35,000 bases of DNA from Trachelipus rathkii (Eukaryota; Arthropoda; Malacostraca; Isopoda; Trachelipodidae). Of this stretch, positions 12,353-23,689 are shown in pieces. The DNA is taken from contig JABUQX010117016.1 of NCBI GenBank assembly GCA_015478945.1, positions 1-35,000 of the forward strand. Direction: 5' to 3'. Every line of letters starts with the position of its first letter. Position 1 is the stretch's first letter. The notes under the pieces were generated by a model. That model was not told the origin of the DNA. It did not search any database and worked only from the letters and a program-made list of their open reading frames with translations. The translations under genes and the position numbers were made by a program.

Positions 12353-12920
12353 AAGTAAGAAATTTTATAGCCCTCCACTCGGCTAAGTCTTCTAAAATAA
12401 GTGACATTGCTTAAAGGGCTCATGTTGGATGCCTTGGCTGTTGAAACACATCTGAGCCTAGATTTAAGAAATGTATATACTATTTACCCATTTTCTCCAT
12501 CTCAAAAGGAATTTTGACTCCATTTAGTTAAGATCTCTGCTCAGCAACAAACCCAACATGTTGCGATTTGAGTCTCCTTTTTTATTGTGCCGGGATGGCG
12601 GTCCACCTGGGCCTGGGACATGGATGAGTTTTGCTCACCAGAACAGTTTCTGTTTCTGAGCATCAAAGTTAATAAAATTGCTAAATTTTTTAATATTTTT
12701 CCCAACATGACGATTGTATCGTACCGTCTGTAACAGAAAGAAAGTTGGCGTAACATCAAGCTTTCGGCTTAATGTTTATCTTACTACAGTTGGCGAGTTT
12801 TGTCAGACTGAACAAGATGGTGCCACAACGTACCATCATATGCCGCTGCTATGAAATTCTGTTTCTTTGATCATTTTTCCCACTTCCAAGATCATTTAGG
12901 GAGATTCACTCATGCTAGGA
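12353..12920. repeat. Low-copy interspersed repeat, copy P
   Basis: Directly 3' of the polypurine tract. Bases 12353-12390 (AAATTTTATAGCCCTCCACTC) match the segment after the GAA tract at 17975-18000. Bases about 12580-12660 (TTATTGTGCCGGGATGGCGG ... GAACAGTTTCTGTTTCTG) match 18190-18268. Bases about 12805-12870 match 18440-18500. It is a diverged, partly deleted copy of the tandem unit found at 18115-18815. No open frame is conserved between copies, so I treat it as non-coding repeat DNA. Confidence 0.55.
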
Positions 12921-13374
12921 ATTATAAGGAACCCAAGTAAGAACACTAAAAATGTTACATACAAGCTCTGGTGCCCAAATTCAAGATGAGGGATTTGGTA
13001 ATTATTTCTACTGCAAACAATTCCTTCTAGTCAGCTTTGAGCTGAATTACTCTAGCTCATGTCTGACTCCTTAATGCCCAATAATGAAACAAAAAACGAA
13101 GCGAATTCAATAATTTGCATTCTCTTTTAAAAGTATTTGCTGTGTACTAGATATTAATAAGATTGAACACCCTTGACCTGTGTTTTCTAACTTGTTCCTA
13201 TTTCTCTAATTACATTTCACCTGTACAAATTTACCAATATTGGTTGGCAACATCTTTCCATAATCTTAAAGTAAGTTATGCCCTTTAACATCCATCAATA
13301 AAACTATATTCAAAGAATTCTATGCCTAGACCTGAATGAGTTTGTCAATTTCTGGTTTAGTATTTCGGAAAACC
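12921..13374. other. Spacer, nothing recognised
   Basis: AT-rich DNA with no repeat, motif or convincing frame. Confidence 0.4.
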
Positions 13375-13568
13375 ACTTCTCTCCTAAAGAAGGAAGAAGA
13401 AGAAGGAAGAAGAAGAAGCACAACAGCAAAGCTGAACAGGCCAGCTGAAGAAGAAATAAAGGCCAAACAGCTGAGTTACGAAGCAAGGAATAGCTGGGAA
13501 GGAAGCAGTTAGCCTCTCTACAAGGAACACTGACTAGCAAAGACATCCCACAGTCCACCCACAATGAA
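13375..13568. repeat. Polypurine (GAA)n repeat, copy R, with its 3' signature
   Basis: GAAGGAAGAAGAAG runs with GCCAGCTGAAG are followed by CTAGCAAAGACATCCCACAG (13533-13552) and TCCACCC. The same signature follows the GAA tract at 17969-17991. Three copies with the same order argue for one repeat family, not independent microsatellites. Confidence 0.6.
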
Positions 13569-14160
13569 GTTCGTAGAAGACAGGTAAAATAAATTTTCTG
13601 GGCTTGTAGCTGCTATACTAACCCCTCCTAAGCTCAACACAAACATTAAAACCTATAAGAGTTATTACAAATTACATTTATAAAGTCACCAATTAGAGAT
13701 ACTACTGCTGACTCAAAACTGCTGAACTAACTCTAAGTAGGTAAACATCAATTCTTCATTAAGCTCCCAATTAAGATACAATAGATCTTACAATGATCCC
13801 CACAGTTGTTTGGATTTCTAAACTGGTCTAGGTCGCCAAATGTAATTCTTAAATAAGAGCCAATTAAAGTAAGAACTGGTTTGAATTTGAAGTTCAGCTA
13901 AACCACTCCCTTGTTCACGCTCAACTCTTTTCTGAATGATAAACGATAAAGCTGCTGCCATGTTCACTTTATTTTAAAAGCAAGTAGAGAGGAAGATCAT
14001 CTGTAATTTCAATGAACATCCGTGAAGAAATTTCAGCAATATTTGTTTTGAAATTGTTATGATAAAGCTCAGCTCCTGGTCATCTGTGCTAAAAGTATCC
14101 AGGGCCTCTGGTCCCATTCGGGCAAGCCAGCCCTAGGCAAAATCAATCTCTAAAGTAATA
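13569..14160. other. Spacer, nothing recognised
   Basis: About 600 bases of ordinary AT-rich DNA. No motif, repeat or usable frame was seen. Confidence 0.4.
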
Positions 14161-14169
14161 TAAAATTAA

Positions 14170-14172
14170 TAT

Positions 14173-14207
<35 letters not shown>

Positions 14208-14660
14208 ATAAATAAATATGATATATATATATAGTATATATAAAAATATAATATATCTATACTATATATATATACATATAAGATATATATATATATATAT
14301 AAAGAGAAAGATATATATAGATATATATATGATATATATATGAGTTGATATATATATATATATATATATGATATATGTTGGGATATGATATATATAAAAA
14401 TATATATACTAAACAAGATGGAGCAATAATAATAAAGTGATATTTTTAATAATGCTGATATAAATAATATACAAATGAAATATATATGAAGATAAGGGAG
14501 AAGATATATATAAATGTACAAGGGAGTGTATATACATAAGTATATATGGTTATGGAAGATAAGTATATGAAGGTACTGGCATAAGGCGTATACATAAAGT
14601 ATATATAGATATAGATATATATATAATATGATATGGATATATAAGAAAAGATATAAGGTT
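14170..14660. repeat. Degenerate (TA)n region
   Basis: Many TA blocks are broken by GATATG, AAAGAGAAAGA, GGGAGAAGATA and similar. It is older or less pure than the other TA tracts. Interruptions are again mostly G on the + strand, with a few C (TATCTATACTAT). Confidence 0.85.
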
Positions 14661-15029
14661 ACATGGAATGTCTACACAAGTCTGAATTGTTATGTCCAAG
14701 ATATTTTTGATTTTTATTATTTTCCTCGAATATTATATGTATAATTTTAATGCTTCAAATCAATTTTACATCATCTTTTATATTTATTATAATCGAAAAC
14801 TTTTGAAAGAAAAGAGGTTAATTTTCCAACTATGAGTCTTTTAGTTACATCATATGAGCTTTACTGTAAACACGACAATCCTTCATCTCAGTTGCCTAAA
14901 TCCCTGAAGCCTTTATAACACTAATCCCCAAAGAGTTTCTGTAGTAGTTTATATAACCTTATTTTATTGTAATTCCATGTCGAAAACAACAAACTTTAAG
15001 TCATTAAATTTACCATCTACCATTTCTGC
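14661..15029. other. AT-rich DNA upstream of retrotransposon copy C
   Basis: No gene seen. I could not match it to the sequences preceding copies A and B, so it is probably the flank of copy C, not part of it. Confidence 0.35.
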
Positions 15030-17345
15030 TAATGACTTAATAACATCCGTGGGCCTTGCAATCTTAACCCTGCAACTGTGAATACACCCTCTCTAACTCT
15101 AACCCAAATCATGTTCTTGTCTGAGACCAAGATGACTAAAGGAATTCATCCTCTAACTCTTTTTTAATATGTCCAACTATGAACTTATTTCATTTATGTG
15201 CCTATGTAAACACAAACACTCCTGTAACACTGCCCTAAGAATCTTCTAAATCCCACTGATGTTCTAGGAGCCAAAATCTTCTTCCTTCTATCATAATCAT
15301 TTTAAAGCTTCTGCCACTGGGTTCTCCCCAATGAAACAGATTCACGCCTTTGAAACATTCACAACCTCTCTACTGAGACTTGTATGATTTCTCATCCAAT
15401 ACTGAGGTCTCCTATTATTTGGGATTAAATGAACACAACACAGAATGGTTGGGGTCCTCTCTGATACCGATTTAGGTGGGGAGAGCTTTAATCATTCAGC
15501 ATTCTCACCCACCCTTTTGGAGAAATCAATTAAAGAACACAATAACAATATTCTGATCGTCCCCAACCTCAGAAGTTCTTGAACACACTGACTCCTATGT
15601 TTCACCACTAGTCCTTTCATAAATACACCACCTCTGCCTCACGGTAAATCTCGGACCACAACCTGGCACCCTACTTTAATACTTCTCCAACAGTTCCATC
15701 CTGCCCTACGCGTTTTTTTCTGGCACTTTAATCGGGCCGATTAGCTTGCTCATGCGTCGCTTCTACGCTAACCATGGGGCCTGTAACGACCGTTGACCCA
15801 GACGCCGTTTCGCCGGACAGTGCGGGGAACCTGTAACGTTGACGGGATGGAGCAAGTTCATTCTTCTTCGACTAAATCTTTTCTCTCTCCTCATAACCAG
15901 CGGCCCGGATCACTGTGCTTTGTTCTCTTGGGCTGGTCCAGGCCAGAGATTGAAAAGTGTAATGGGAATGGAAATTCAATGCCCTCCCATCTCTCTGCTC
16001 ACTTCATCAACTAGAAATCGTTGCAGGGATACTTTCGATTTATGTATGCGCTCGAATGTTCAAAGGGCGCCAACTCCTAGTTCTTCCTACTGAAAAACTT
16101 TCGCCTCTTCTTGCAAAACATTCCTAACAACTCCTTTAAATCTGTTTCTTCCTCCCTCTTTATTATTCGATCTTGATCGCTTGTTCGTTGCAATTCTCCA
16201 ATTGAAAATAAATCTCTGGTCTCCTAGCTTCTCTGAACCCCACCCTGGACGATTCTTGGCATTCTCCCTCCCTTCCTTCTCCCTCTCAGGCAATCCCTGG
16301 GCGCCCCGCCGTGATTACACTCACTCGGCATGACCCTTAAATTCTATGAACGTTGGTGAAGAAGTGGGCGAATCCGGGAATGGCGTTCCCCAAATTGAGG
16401 GAATGTGCCCTCCGTGTTGACCCCACCCCTGTTCAACTAGTTATTCTCTTCATGTTCAAACTAACACTTTTCCTGAGTGCCAAAGTGGCATTGGCATGTC
16501 CAATTAATAATTTTTTTACGCCAGCAAGAATTCTACTCCCCCTTTACTTCTAGAATTGCCTCTGTCTTAATCTTTCCGATCTCTATTCGCCGATCTGGGA
16601 CAAGATTTCTCCGGTGCCCGCCTCGTAACCCAGAAATTTAATTTTAAACAACTCTCCAAATCTCCCCGTGCTCACTCCTCTTCCAATCTCTTTTCTATCT
16701 TTCTCATTTGTTCTCTCGTTCCCTCCTGTTGATGTCAATACATAAACATCCTGGCTCAGCCACAAACAAAAATGTTGGGAAACCCTCACATCACAACTGG
16801 CTGGTATGGTGGGGCCCCTAAAGAAACTGGGAGTCTGCAGACCTAAGTGACTTTTTTCCTCTTCTCAGTTACTCCAGCTGGAGCACTAAGGGGCTCTCAT
16901 TCTTCGCCCTGCATGGAAAGTACTGTTTCCTGGCTATCTGGGGCCTCTGGTGTCACCCTTGGCTTCTGGACAGGTTTTGATAGTCAAAAAGCCAAAAAGA
17001 CTTAAGGGGGAATCAAGTTCCTAAAATTTTCTCTGCACCTTTTTAATCTCCTCATTCTTGTATGATGTTGCGCTTTATCTCTTTTCTAGGTACCGCAGCG
17101 GTATGTGCTCGAGGGAATTGTCACTGCGCACCACCACCTTACGATTTTTCCTCGGTGATTTTAGTGCCGTGCCCGCAATGAGTTCGTGTGATGGCTGGTA
17201 AATTCGGTGCTAGTTCATCAGGTGGTATTTCCTTCTTTTTCGCCACCCTGGTTCTGGTGGAATTCTCTTCCATCTCTTATGAGATTTTCTACTGGACTTG
17301 AATTTCTCAATTTCAAAGCTTGCGTCTGTTCTCATATGTTAAGGG
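15030..17345 (+). pseudogene. Jockey-group non-LTR retrotransposon copy C, RT core deleted
   Basis: It aligns with copies A and B from the shared start near AACATCCG (15045; CAACATCCG in A) to the FKACVCSH 3' end near 17318-17340. The endonuclease part is broken by indels (the DFN motif region near 15420 is lost). The middle matches to AGTGCCAAAGTGGCATTGGC (about 16477-16496) and then jumps at about 16505-16550 to sequence that in copy B begins near 8693. The roughly 560 bases in between, which hold the SGVPQGS and YADD motifs of the reverse transcriptase, are missing. The thumb and C-terminal parts follow (about 16555-17130). It is on the same strand as A and B. Confidence 0.8.
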
Positions 17346-17439
17346 AACCCTCTGTGAGCAAAAAAAAAATCTCCTGTACAGATATTTTCAAGTGAGAGTT
17401 TTATCAGTTTCCGGAATTTATCACCTACTAAGGAGAAAT

Positions 17440-17475
17440 TACTATATATATATATGCAGCATATATATATGTGGG
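17440..17475. repeat. Short (TA)n tract
   Basis: Two TA blocks separated by GCAGCA, about 100 bases 3' of retrotransposon copy C. All three copies of this family are followed closely by TA repeats. Confidence 0.8.
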
Positions 17476-17694
17476 TAACTAAGACTGACAAAGTGAAAAA
17501 AAACAGCATAGTATTGAAATTTGTGGTATAAGATATTAGTTTGCTGCTGTTTTTCACTGTCTGCTTATCTTTTAATTAAATGCCCCGATTTTTCGCCAAA
17601 TCTCAGGTATTTGCCTAGCCTGGCCCAGTGCCAAGTGAGGGCCTGTTTACACTGCTAAAGTCACACCAAAGAATTGCCCTGCAATATCACTGGT
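17476..17694. other. Short spacer
   Basis: No feature recognised between the TA tract and the AAT repeats. Confidence 0.3.
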
Positions 17695-17791
17695 CAATAA
17701 TAATAACAATAAATAATAATACACAATAATAATAATAATAATAATAATATTAATAATATTAATAATACTGGTCATTAATAATAATAATAAT

Positions 17792-17835
<44 letters not shown>

Positions 17836-18000
17836 GAAGAAGAAGTAGCTGTAGTCAAAGAAGAAGCCAGCCAGCCAGCCAGTTGAAGAAGAAGAAGAAG
17901 GCCAGTAGAAGAATAAAGAAGAAATAAAATAAGAAGAAGAAGAAGTAGCCAGGTCAACAACACCTACTAGCAAAGATTTTACAGTCCACCCTCAAGTCAA
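17695..18000. repeat. (AAT)n then (GAA)n with 3' signature, copy Q
   Basis: AAT runs (17697-17834) pass directly into AGAAGAAG with GCCAGCCAGCCAGTTGAAG (17835-17947). Then come CTAGCAAAGATTTTACAGTC and CACCC (17969-17993). The order equals that of copy P (11640-12390). Confidence 0.75.
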
Positions 18001-18114
18001 GGCTGTCTGTTAAGTATTTTTGCTTGAAGGTAATTTTGATGTCTTACTGCCTTAAACAATTGGTTATGTATTTTGAAATGAGCATATGTTTACCCTACTT
18101 TAATGTGTGGGCTT

Positions 18115-18815
18115 ATGGCGAGTTTGCCCCTTACAGACCCGCTCTCTAGCCAGGTCAAAGATCATGGAATCTTGATAGTATTTTTGTTTATTTATTGTGT
18201 CGGATATGTCTACCTGGCCTGGTCGCATTACATGAGCCTGCTCCTAATTGAACAGTTTATGTTTCTGGTTAAACAAACATCATGGGTGAATTTTGATTTT
18301 TGAATTTATTTTCACTCAGTGTGACTGATTAGACTCACTGGGTCCCAGAAAAGAAATCTTTCTCCGTATGCAAACACTGTGCTTATTTATTGGATATGTT
18401 CATCAACAGCGTGATGGCTACTTTGTTTGCCCACTGGAGAACAGTTTCAAGCTCTGCCAAATGCCCATCATGTAGTGCCGCGGGCGAAATTTGTTATTAA
18501 TAAATTATTTTTTCCTACTCAGTGTGATCGATTAGATCACCAAGGTCTTTGCAGTTCAGATATGTTCTGGGCGCGATGAAACATCAAAGCGGCTTGGCTG
18601 AATATGCCCACTTCTGTCAAAGTGACATTCGAGCTCGTCTTCACTTAGAACAGCTTCTTGCTTTTGCCAACAAACATCATGGAAGTGCTAGCAAGTGTAT
18701 GAAATTTTGGCTTTTGCATTTAGTTTTTCTCCTTACTGAAAAGTCACTGATTAGACCACTTTCCTTTGAACAGATATGTTCCCAAGTGTGTTTCATCAAA
18801 ATTTGTTATATAAGT
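18115..18815. repeat. ~200-bp tandem repeat, three diverged units
   Basis: Three diverged units can be aligned. Each has GATATGT(T/C)-type sequence followed by GAACAG(T/C)TT (18251, 18440, 18649), an AACAT-CATG or CCATCATG block about 30 bases later, then GAAATTTTG-like and T-rich DNA. Each ends at (A)CTCAGTGTGACTGATTAGA or a near match (18315-18335, 18520-18540, about 18740-18757). Spacing between the GAACAG anchors is about 189 and 209 bases. The first unit also matches copy P at 12580-12660. Short open frames inside are not conserved between units. Confidence 0.65.
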
Positions 18816-18839
18816 TCGGAGTTCTGATTCCTCCAAGAT

Positions 18840-19199
18840 GTACTTAACATTTACCAAATGATTTAATACTGAAGTTTTTGAGTTTTTTACTATCCCAGTA
18901 CCCAAGCCCACTCATCTTTTAATAAATAAACTGAGCCGAATAAATCTTCAAACACTGGGGAATTTCCTTAAAAGTATTTATCTGGAACCCCTGAATTTAA
19001 ACTGATGCATTGCCGCCGTTCAATTTTTATTTACAAGAGAGATCATTCACTTCAATTACACTGTGCTGAAGAAATTCTGTAAAGTAATATTGGTTCTGAA
19101 TCTGTCAGAATGTGTTTATGCCCACTAATTCATGTTGCTATCTATTAAAACTCATTTCAAAGAATGTTTGTAATCGGTGGCTGTCAAATTTGGCTTCAG
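18840..19199. other. AT-rich DNA, probable 3' end region of the CR1-like element
   Basis: The minus-strand frame of the adjacent reverse transcriptase fades here (the LGTCFRTRG block near 19240 is the last recognisable piece). No separate feature was seen. Confidence 0.35.
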
Positions 19200-19393
19200 T
19201 ATTTTTGAAACTTTGCCAATTTTCCCTCCTCGAACCTCTTGTTCTAAAGCACGTACCCAATCAATGTGAATGTTGCCGGTAAGACTTTACCTCTCACCTC
19301 TGGTATTAATTTGCTTTGCCCTCTTTGAATTCTTCAATTTTTCGTTCTTTGAGGTATGGACCTAAAAAACTGTACCCTGCGTATTCCAGATGA

Positions 19394-19401
19394 GTTCTAA
19401 C
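19394..19401. repeat. Target-site duplication, left copy
   Basis: GTTCTAAC, identical to 19636-19643; it flanks the hAT-type MITE. Confidence 0.85.
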
Positions 19402-19635
19402 CAGGGATACTTTTTGTGATTTTTTTTTTGATTTTTTTTAAAAAAACACTCTTTATTTTTGATTTTTGATTTTTGTTTTTGAGATGAGGGACTGTCACGC
19501 GATAGTTACATAATTTGAAACCCATAACATGGCTCAAAAGTGGATGTTGTTTTAGAACCCAAAATCAAAAATACTAAAAATAAAAACACAAATTGATTTT
19601 TTTTTAAAATCAAAATCACCAAAAATGCCATCCTG
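19402..19635. mobile_element. hAT-type MITE inserted in the CR1-like RT
   Basis: A 234-base insertion begins CAGGGATAC and ends GCCATCCTG, whose reverse complement is CAGGATGGC. The termini are imperfectly inverted and continue as TTTTTGTGATTTT against TTTTTGGTGATTTT. The flanks are a perfect 8-base direct repeat, GTTCTAAC, at 19394-19401 and 19636-19643. An 8-base target duplication with CAG-starting ends is the signature of hAT elements. The interior is rich in GATTTTT motifs with inverted symmetry and has no coding capacity. Removing it with one target copy joins the thumb motif of the surrounding reverse transcriptase in frame, which independently confirms the boundaries. Confidence 0.85.
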
Positions 19636-19643
19636 GTTCTAAC
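19636..19643. repeat. Target-site duplication, right copy
   Basis: GTTCTAAC, identical to 19394-19401; it flanks the hAT-type MITE. Confidence 0.85.
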
Positions 19644-21939
19644 TAATGTTTTATAGAGAGGAACTATTATACTTTTTAAATGGTATTCGGTTTCATTTAT
19701 AAATCCTAGAGCTTTTTTTGCTTTCTTAACAGCTTCAGCACATTGTTTCAAAAATTTTAAATAATTAATACCCATAGATCCTTTTCCTCACTGGAGCCAA
19801 CTTTATGACTGAGTCACCTCCCATTTTCGTAATCGTATTCATTGTTTTCTCACTTCCAAAATGAATAACTCACTTACGGGTATTAAATTTCACTGCCACG
19901 TTTTTGAACTGAATTTCATAACTCTTATTCAAATCCCGGAGTGATTATTAATCTTCACAATTTATGATTTCCAAGTTTTGTATCATCAGCAAATTTCGAT
20001 ATATTAAGCCAAAAATATCATCATCTGGCGTCAGTTTATTAACAGTATTGGACCCAGAACAGATCATTGGGGTACACCACTAATAAAATCAGCCCATTCT
20101 GAGCACTTCACCATTGACAATAACTTCGTTGTCGTAGATCTAATGAACCAATTTGAACCACTTAAAAAAGCCTTCCTAAATACTGGTGAGCTTTTCTCAG
20201 CTTTCCAATAATCTTGATGAGGGACGGTATCAAACGCCTCGGAAAAACTTTACCAAAATGACATCAAAAGATTTGTAATTATTATTCCTCTTGTTAATAA
20301 CCATATTGAAAAAATTTCAGTAAATTAAAGAACACTTGGCTTCTTCTTAACCCGTGTTAAATTCTCGGAGCAAATCCAGCGATTTTCAAGATGTGGAAAT
20401 CCACTCCATTTGTTAGCATTGCTTCCAAAAATTTTACAACCCATGTAGCTGGTTAATTGGTCTTGCATTTGGAATCTGAGGTTTATTTTGACCTGAAAAT
20501 AGAGTTGTATTTGTAAGTTAGAAATTACAAGAGATACTAACCTTTCCAAAGACTATTGAAAAGAGATCGCTCATGGAGGCCTCACTTAAATATATCTTTC
20601 AAATTTTTTTAGATACATCGTAACCATCTTGTCATTATGTATCACTTTTATTTATTAATATTTACTATTATTTATTTATCAACAATTTGGAAAGCAACTT
20701 CCTCTTTCTAAAATTTCAAAATATATCTAAATGATCAAGAAAATCCCCTGGCACGTCTTTCATGTTAGAACATTATCTAGATTCTCTGCGCCACTGTGGG
20801 AGTGATAAAAATTATTTAAAGGCTTCCGGTTTCGCCAGCCATCGGCAATAAGTTCAACTTTAGTCCGTTGGTCGTCCAATAGTGGTCCAATGATCCCCAC
20901 TGAACTCATTATTGACGTAATTGAAAACTTCCTTTAGGATTAACCCTACCTCCCGCCAATATTAATTTCATAGTTTCTTTTATGCTAATCTAATTGGCTC
21001 CTTGCAGCTCTTGACTGGCAACTCTGTAATTTATTATTATGGATGAGAAACCGGAGCTTAAAAGCCATGCTTGAAACTAGTTTCTAAAACGATGGCCTAG
21101 GTGGATACGTACCAGGTTACCGAAAGCAACTCAAGTGAATGAGCCCCCAGCGTTCGAACTCAGCCGATGGAGAGTAAAATCTCCTTGACTCCACGTAAGT
21201 CCCCGTTTAGGGAGAAGACTTCTAAAGTTTATAAGCCCTATTTCTACATTTTAAAGAATCCCAAATTTCAATGTCTCCCACCATTTGCTTTTCTGAACCT
21301 GGTGAATTCATGCTCATTTTATATGGAACAAAATCTATTTCTTTTTCTTTCTTAAATATTTGTGAAACTGTATCCCTGGCATTATATTGCAATATTTTTC
21401 TGTTGAATATTTTATCCCAATCATAAATAATTTAAGCTTTCAAAAAGCTTCTCATTAAATTCCGTGCTCTTTAAAACCTGTAATTTTCAAGTACCTCTGC
21501 TACTTATTTCTTTCGTATTAGCAGTAGTAAAACCAGTCATGTTATGATCACTTTTTACCAATAGGTTCTATAAACTCAAAACTTCTTACCAAGTTTAAAT
21601 GAGTCACTATTAGTGTTCTAAAAATATTACGGTTTCTCCAAGTTGCAACCATCATTATTTTTGAAATAGGAAATTTACTCTCCAAGAACCTTGCACTCAT
21701 TTCCTTTTGGACTCATCAAGCAAATTGATAGTTAATATTTGAATATTTCTTTCTTATATTTTATTGGTATACCCTCTTAAATTGCTTAATTCGGTATACA
21801 AAGCTGCATCTGGTTTGATCAGAGATTTGGTGACTACTATATATTAAATTCAAATTCTATATTCACTGCTTCTCATTTTGATCTAATGATATCTATTTTC
21901 TTATAAACACAGCTAAGTTCTAGTTGAGTAGCTTTGGGA

Positions 21940-22085
21940 TGATATATATAAGGTTAAGTATATATATATATGAGAGAGTATAAGGATATATATAAGTATA
22001 CATAGATATATATATAAGTTAAGACATATATATATATATATATATAGATAATATATAAGTATATAAGTATATACATATATATATA
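21940..22085. repeat. (TA)n tract with G interruptions
   Basis: TA blocks broken by AAGGTTAAG, GAGAGAGTATAAGG and AAGTTAAGAC. It lies between ORF1 and ORF2 of the CR1-like element and corresponds to the tract at 25090-25195 in the duplicate. Confidence 0.85.
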
Positions 22086-22329
22086 ACATGACTCTAACGT
22101 GCCTCCCTCCCTATTATTAAGTTTCTCTCTTTAAAAATAAACTTTACAAAAAGCACATTAAATTGAAATTCTGAAATAAAAATGACAATTTTTAAAAAGT
22201 CAAAAAATCACATTTTACAAAATAGAACTATATCATAGTTTTCTGTGTAAACAGTGGCTTTAAATTCATTTATTTTCATGCTGCAAAACATGGCTTTCAT
22301 TTAAAATGCTGAACGGGATTAATCTTCCC

Positions 22330-23245
22330 GAAACCTTGGTTGGTTACAGTTTATTCTCTTATATTTACAGACCAGTGCCTGAATAGTCGACTCCATTAGT
22401 GCCTACCAACATCATTCAAATTAAATCAGCCCTTTTTTCTGGTAAGGGAATTATTTGATAATCAAAGCTTTGTCACTCCCGGAAGTGTTATAAAAAAAGA
22501 GACGGTTTTCGCCTACAAATTTCTTCCTCAAATTCCTGTGTTGAAAAAAATTGCTCTGCTTGAAACTCTTAGTCCCATTAAACAACGAGGCAAAATTCTT
22601 AAGCATAAAATATGATCTTTCTTTCAAGTTTTTAAATAGAATTTATATTTGCTTATTTAGGGGCCATTTGTCGCATTTCTTCCCTTTTCATACACATCCC
22701 AAGTGACCCTTAAATCAAGACATTGACGCATAAGCTATTATTTTGATTTGTAAAATTCGGCGATTTATCAATAAGACTTATATTGTTCCCCCAGAAAACC
22801 ATTTCACATTTTCTCTTTGTAGGGCTGCGTTTCACTAAATTTCACGAATTCATTCATATTTTTAATTATAGAGGTCACAATCAGCGATTGTTCCGATCTT
22901 TCACACCCTTCAACTCCCGGTAGCGGGAAGAGGGATTTGAAACGGGAAACCCCAAACTCAGACCTCAATTTAAAGCTTTAAGAACGCAATAGAAACCTTC
23001 ATAACTTGTTTTCTCGTTATTTTCTTTGCCCTTACTAGCATTGTTATTAATTACCTCCATTGTTCTCCCAAGATTCAGCGCTAAAAGTTAGAGCCTAAAG
23101 CCCATATTCAGTAGTTTAACTTTCCGGGAAATATTAAGCAAATCTCACCCAATAACGTGGGCAGGTGAGTACAGATTCGTGCTAAAAACCTTGAAATTTC
23201 GATTTGAAATGACTTTTCACTTTGACGAGCATGAAGCATCGCAGA
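22330..23245 (-). pseudogene. CR1-like ORF1 (SGNH esterase) relic, unit 1
   Basis: This is the homologue of the ORF1 at 25507-26330, with about one difference every ten or so bases in well-matched parts. For example, 22540-22600 matches 25613-25673 almost base for base. The frame is broken at many points. The GDS motif region (about 22865-22885) and the conserved LNDVG tail after the DxxH site (about 22410-22425) are still recognisable by alignment but not in one frame. CR1-family ORF1 proteins are known to carry an esterase-like domain. The product here cannot be functional. Confidence 0.7.
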
Positions 23246-23274
23246 AGGATGCTGCTCAAGCATTTGAATGACAA

Positions 23275-23395
23275 AAATAAATAAATAAATAAATACCAAA
23301 TAAATGTTAAACAAATAAACAAACATATAAACAAATAAAATAAATAAATACAACAAATAAATAAAATAAATAAATACAAATAAATAAGAACTAAA
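23275..23395. repeat. (AAAT)n microsatellite
   Basis: AAATAAAT runs with AAAC variants. It is located just 5' of ORF1 (element strand), as in the duplicate at 26340-26455. Confidence 0.9.
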
Positions 23396-23640
23396 TATAT
23401 AGATATATATATGATGTATATATGGATATATGGCGAAGATGAGTGGAGAGTATATATATGAGAGTGGCGGCGGCGGAGGTATATGGCGCTATAAGGCGAG
23501 GCGATATGGGCGGCGGCCATCGCCGTATATGACACCGCAAGACCACCACCTTCACCGCCCCTTCGCCCCTAAAACTGCCCTTAAACCGCACCGCACCAGA
23601 CCGGCCGAATGCTGCTGCCGCACCTCGTGGATGCAGAGGT
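23396..23640. repeat. AT tract grading into GC-rich CACCGC/GGCGG block, unit 1
   Basis: TATATG blocks pass into GGCGGCGGCGGAGG and then GCCGTATATGACACCGCAAG (23521-23540) followed by CACCGCCCC-type repeats. GTATATGACACCGCAAGACC is identical at 26566-26585 in unit 2. The reverse-complement type (GTGCGGTG, GGCGGTACGG) ends the window at 34925-35000. Confidence 0.7.
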
Positions 23641-23689
23641 TATGTGGGACATGCAACTCCCTGAGGGAGAGCAAGTGGCCCCAAAACCT

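Larger units (their letters stand above)
19200..21900 (-). pseudogene. CR1-like non-LTR retrotransposon ORF2 relic (EN-RT)
   Basis: The minus strand carries an endonuclease/reverse transcriptase relic in the usual order. The endonuclease C-terminal part has FEFIEPIGK near 21554-21580, followed by SDHN in another frame. A linker resembling NYVNNEFSGDHWTTIGRPTD lies near 20930-20860. The RT start has NARPI (about 20460), then HGLRRSQVFFNLLKFF (about 20350-20300) and EAFDTVPHQ (about 20240-20213). SGVPQ-stop-SVLGP is near 20085-20050, where a TGA replaces a glycine codon. SKFADDTKLG is intact, with the FADD codons at 19982-19993. The thumb LYKTLVRT/HLEYAGY at about 19660-19380 is split by a MITE, and GPYLKE follows. 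Frameshifts are frequent. The CR1 assignment rests on the FADD/VLGP/LEY motif pattern and the adjacent esterase ORF1. The element is inactive. Confidence 0.8.

Noticed and set aside
14150..14521. 123-codon Tyr/Ile-rich minus-strand frame
   Set aside because: Translation of a degenerate TA repeat.
17647..17973. 108-codon Leu/Phe/Ser-rich minus-strand frame
   Set aside because: Translation of AAT and GAA repeats.
18549..18827. 92-codon + strand frame in the ~200-bp tandem repeat
   Set aside because: Not kept open in the neighbouring units or in copy P.
21120..21170. GTTCGAACTC, considered as a tRNA T-loop
   Set aside because: No acceptor pairing, D-arm or anticodon arm around it.
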